Positions 4,820 through 5,064 of a stretch of 5,064 bases of DNA are shown one piece after another. Below the pieces are notes generated by a model. That model did no database searches and had not been told where the DNA came from. It saw only the letters and a program-made list of their open reading frames with translations. The position numbers and the translations under genes are program-made. Numbering within the stretch: position 1 is the first letter of the stretch; every line of letters begins with the position of its first letter. Origin of the DNA: CAYSIX01 sp964431205 (GTDB taxonomy: Bacteria > Planctomycetota > Phycisphaerae > Phycisphaerales > Phycisphaeraceae); contig CAYSIX010000267.1 in the NCBI GenBank assembly GCA_964431205.1, positions 1 to 5,064 of the forward strand, read 5' to 3'.

Positions 4820-5064
4820 TCAGCGGCGCCGACGCAGGGCGGCCAGGCCGCCGAGCATCAGCAGCCCGAGCGTCGCCGGCTCGGGGATCGAGGCGTTCTG
4901 CCCGGTGCCGAAGTTGGTCTGCCATAGGCCCAGATCGAACGCGTCGGTGTCGCCGTCGCCGTCGAAGTCGCCGGACACCGCGGCACTGCCTTCTTGTGTG
5001 CCGAACCCCGTCTGCCAGATGCCCAGGTCGAAGGCGTCCACGTCGCCGTCGAGGTCCGCGTCGC
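4820..5064 (-). CDS. PEP-CTERM/dockerin-like surface protein, C-terminal part only
   Basis: Only the last 81 codons are in the window; the gene continues past 5064. They encode the same residues as 513-593 of the complete gene at 1509-3290: two EF-hand calcium loops of the dockerin type (D-x-D-x-D-G, 31 residues apart, each followed by a DLG-I/L-WQT helix), then IPEP, a hydrophobic segment and RRRR. This marks a secreted protein kept in or released from the envelope through exosortase processing. The stop at 4820 is followed by the duplicated 3' UTR and terminator. Its N-terminal domain is unseen: it could be a full paralogue of the neighbour or an unrelated protein carrying the same tail. 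Expression should come from a promoter to the right. Confidence 0.9.
   Translation of the reverse strand, partial: DADLDGDVDAFDLGIWQTGFGTQEGSAAVSGDFDGDGDTDAFDLGLWQTNFGTGQNASIPEPATLGLLMLGGLAALRRRR

Larger units (their letters stand above)
4705..5064 (-). repeat. Duplicated C-terminal sorting and terminator cassette, copy 2
   Basis: Second copy of 1394-1753, in direct orientation and 3311 bp away, with a single mismatch at 4738 (T) in the 3' UTR. All coding bases of the shared part are identical, including third codon positions. The repeat runs off the window, so 360 bp is a minimum length. Confidence 0.97.

Noticed and set aside
4313..4927. Plus-strand open frame of 204 codons
   Set aside because: It crosses the start of the pseudopilin-like gene, the promoter palindrome and the terminator. 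Its end repeats a shadow frame at 1422-1616 only because the DNA there is duplicated.

Overview
The window looks like chromosomal DNA of a GC-rich planctomycete, most likely of the class Phycisphaerae. This is inferred from three protein types found together: a secreted protein ending in a dockerin-like EF-hand pair plus a PEP-CTERM tail, a pseudopilin-like protein with an FTLIELLVVI N-terminus and an H-X9-DG motif, and a Gfo/Idh/MocA oxidoreductase. No 16S or other phylogenetic marker is present, so the class is a guess.

Layout, left to right. Positions 1-138 are a pyrimidine-rich leader with no recognisable promoter. The oxidoreductase gene (139-1308, +) follows; its stop codon abuts a 24-nt hairpin repeat that recurs 41 bp further on. 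It converges on a minus-strand block that fills the rest of the window. In transcription order (right to left) that block holds: the 3' end of a PEP-CTERM/dockerin gene entering from beyond the window (5064-4820); its intrinsic terminator (4735-4705); a strong-looking promoter embedded in a palindrome (4623-4595); a roughly 135-nt structured leader; a pseudopilin-like gene (4452-3556); a 265-bp gap with a candidate terminator hairpin; a complete PEP-CTERM/dockerin gene (3290-1509); and its terminator (1424-1393).

The most striking feature is a direct duplication of at least 360 bp. Positions 1394-1753 and 4705-5064 match at all but one base as read by eye. Each copy carries the calcium-binding EF-hand pair, the PEP-CTERM tail, the stop codon, a 3'-UTR hairpin and the terminator. 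One boundary falls exactly in the A/T tract next to the terminator hairpin; the other lies beyond the window. The two copies are 3311 bp apart, so recombination between them would remove the pseudopilin gene and one PEP-CTERM gene while leaving an intact gene end.

The three minus-strand genes all appear to make exported or cell-surface proteins: two PEP-CTERM proteins, expected to be handled by an exosortase encoded elsewhere, and one pseudopilin-like protein processed by a prepilin peptidase. The oxidoreductase is a cytoplasmic dehydrogenase of unknown substrate and is transcribed separately. I see no CRISPR array, transposase, tRNA or rRNA, and no clearly new enzymatic system. The novel-looking items are the duplicated sorting/terminator cassette, the palindromic promoter with a matching downstream element, and the leader RNA that can fold as a three-way junction.
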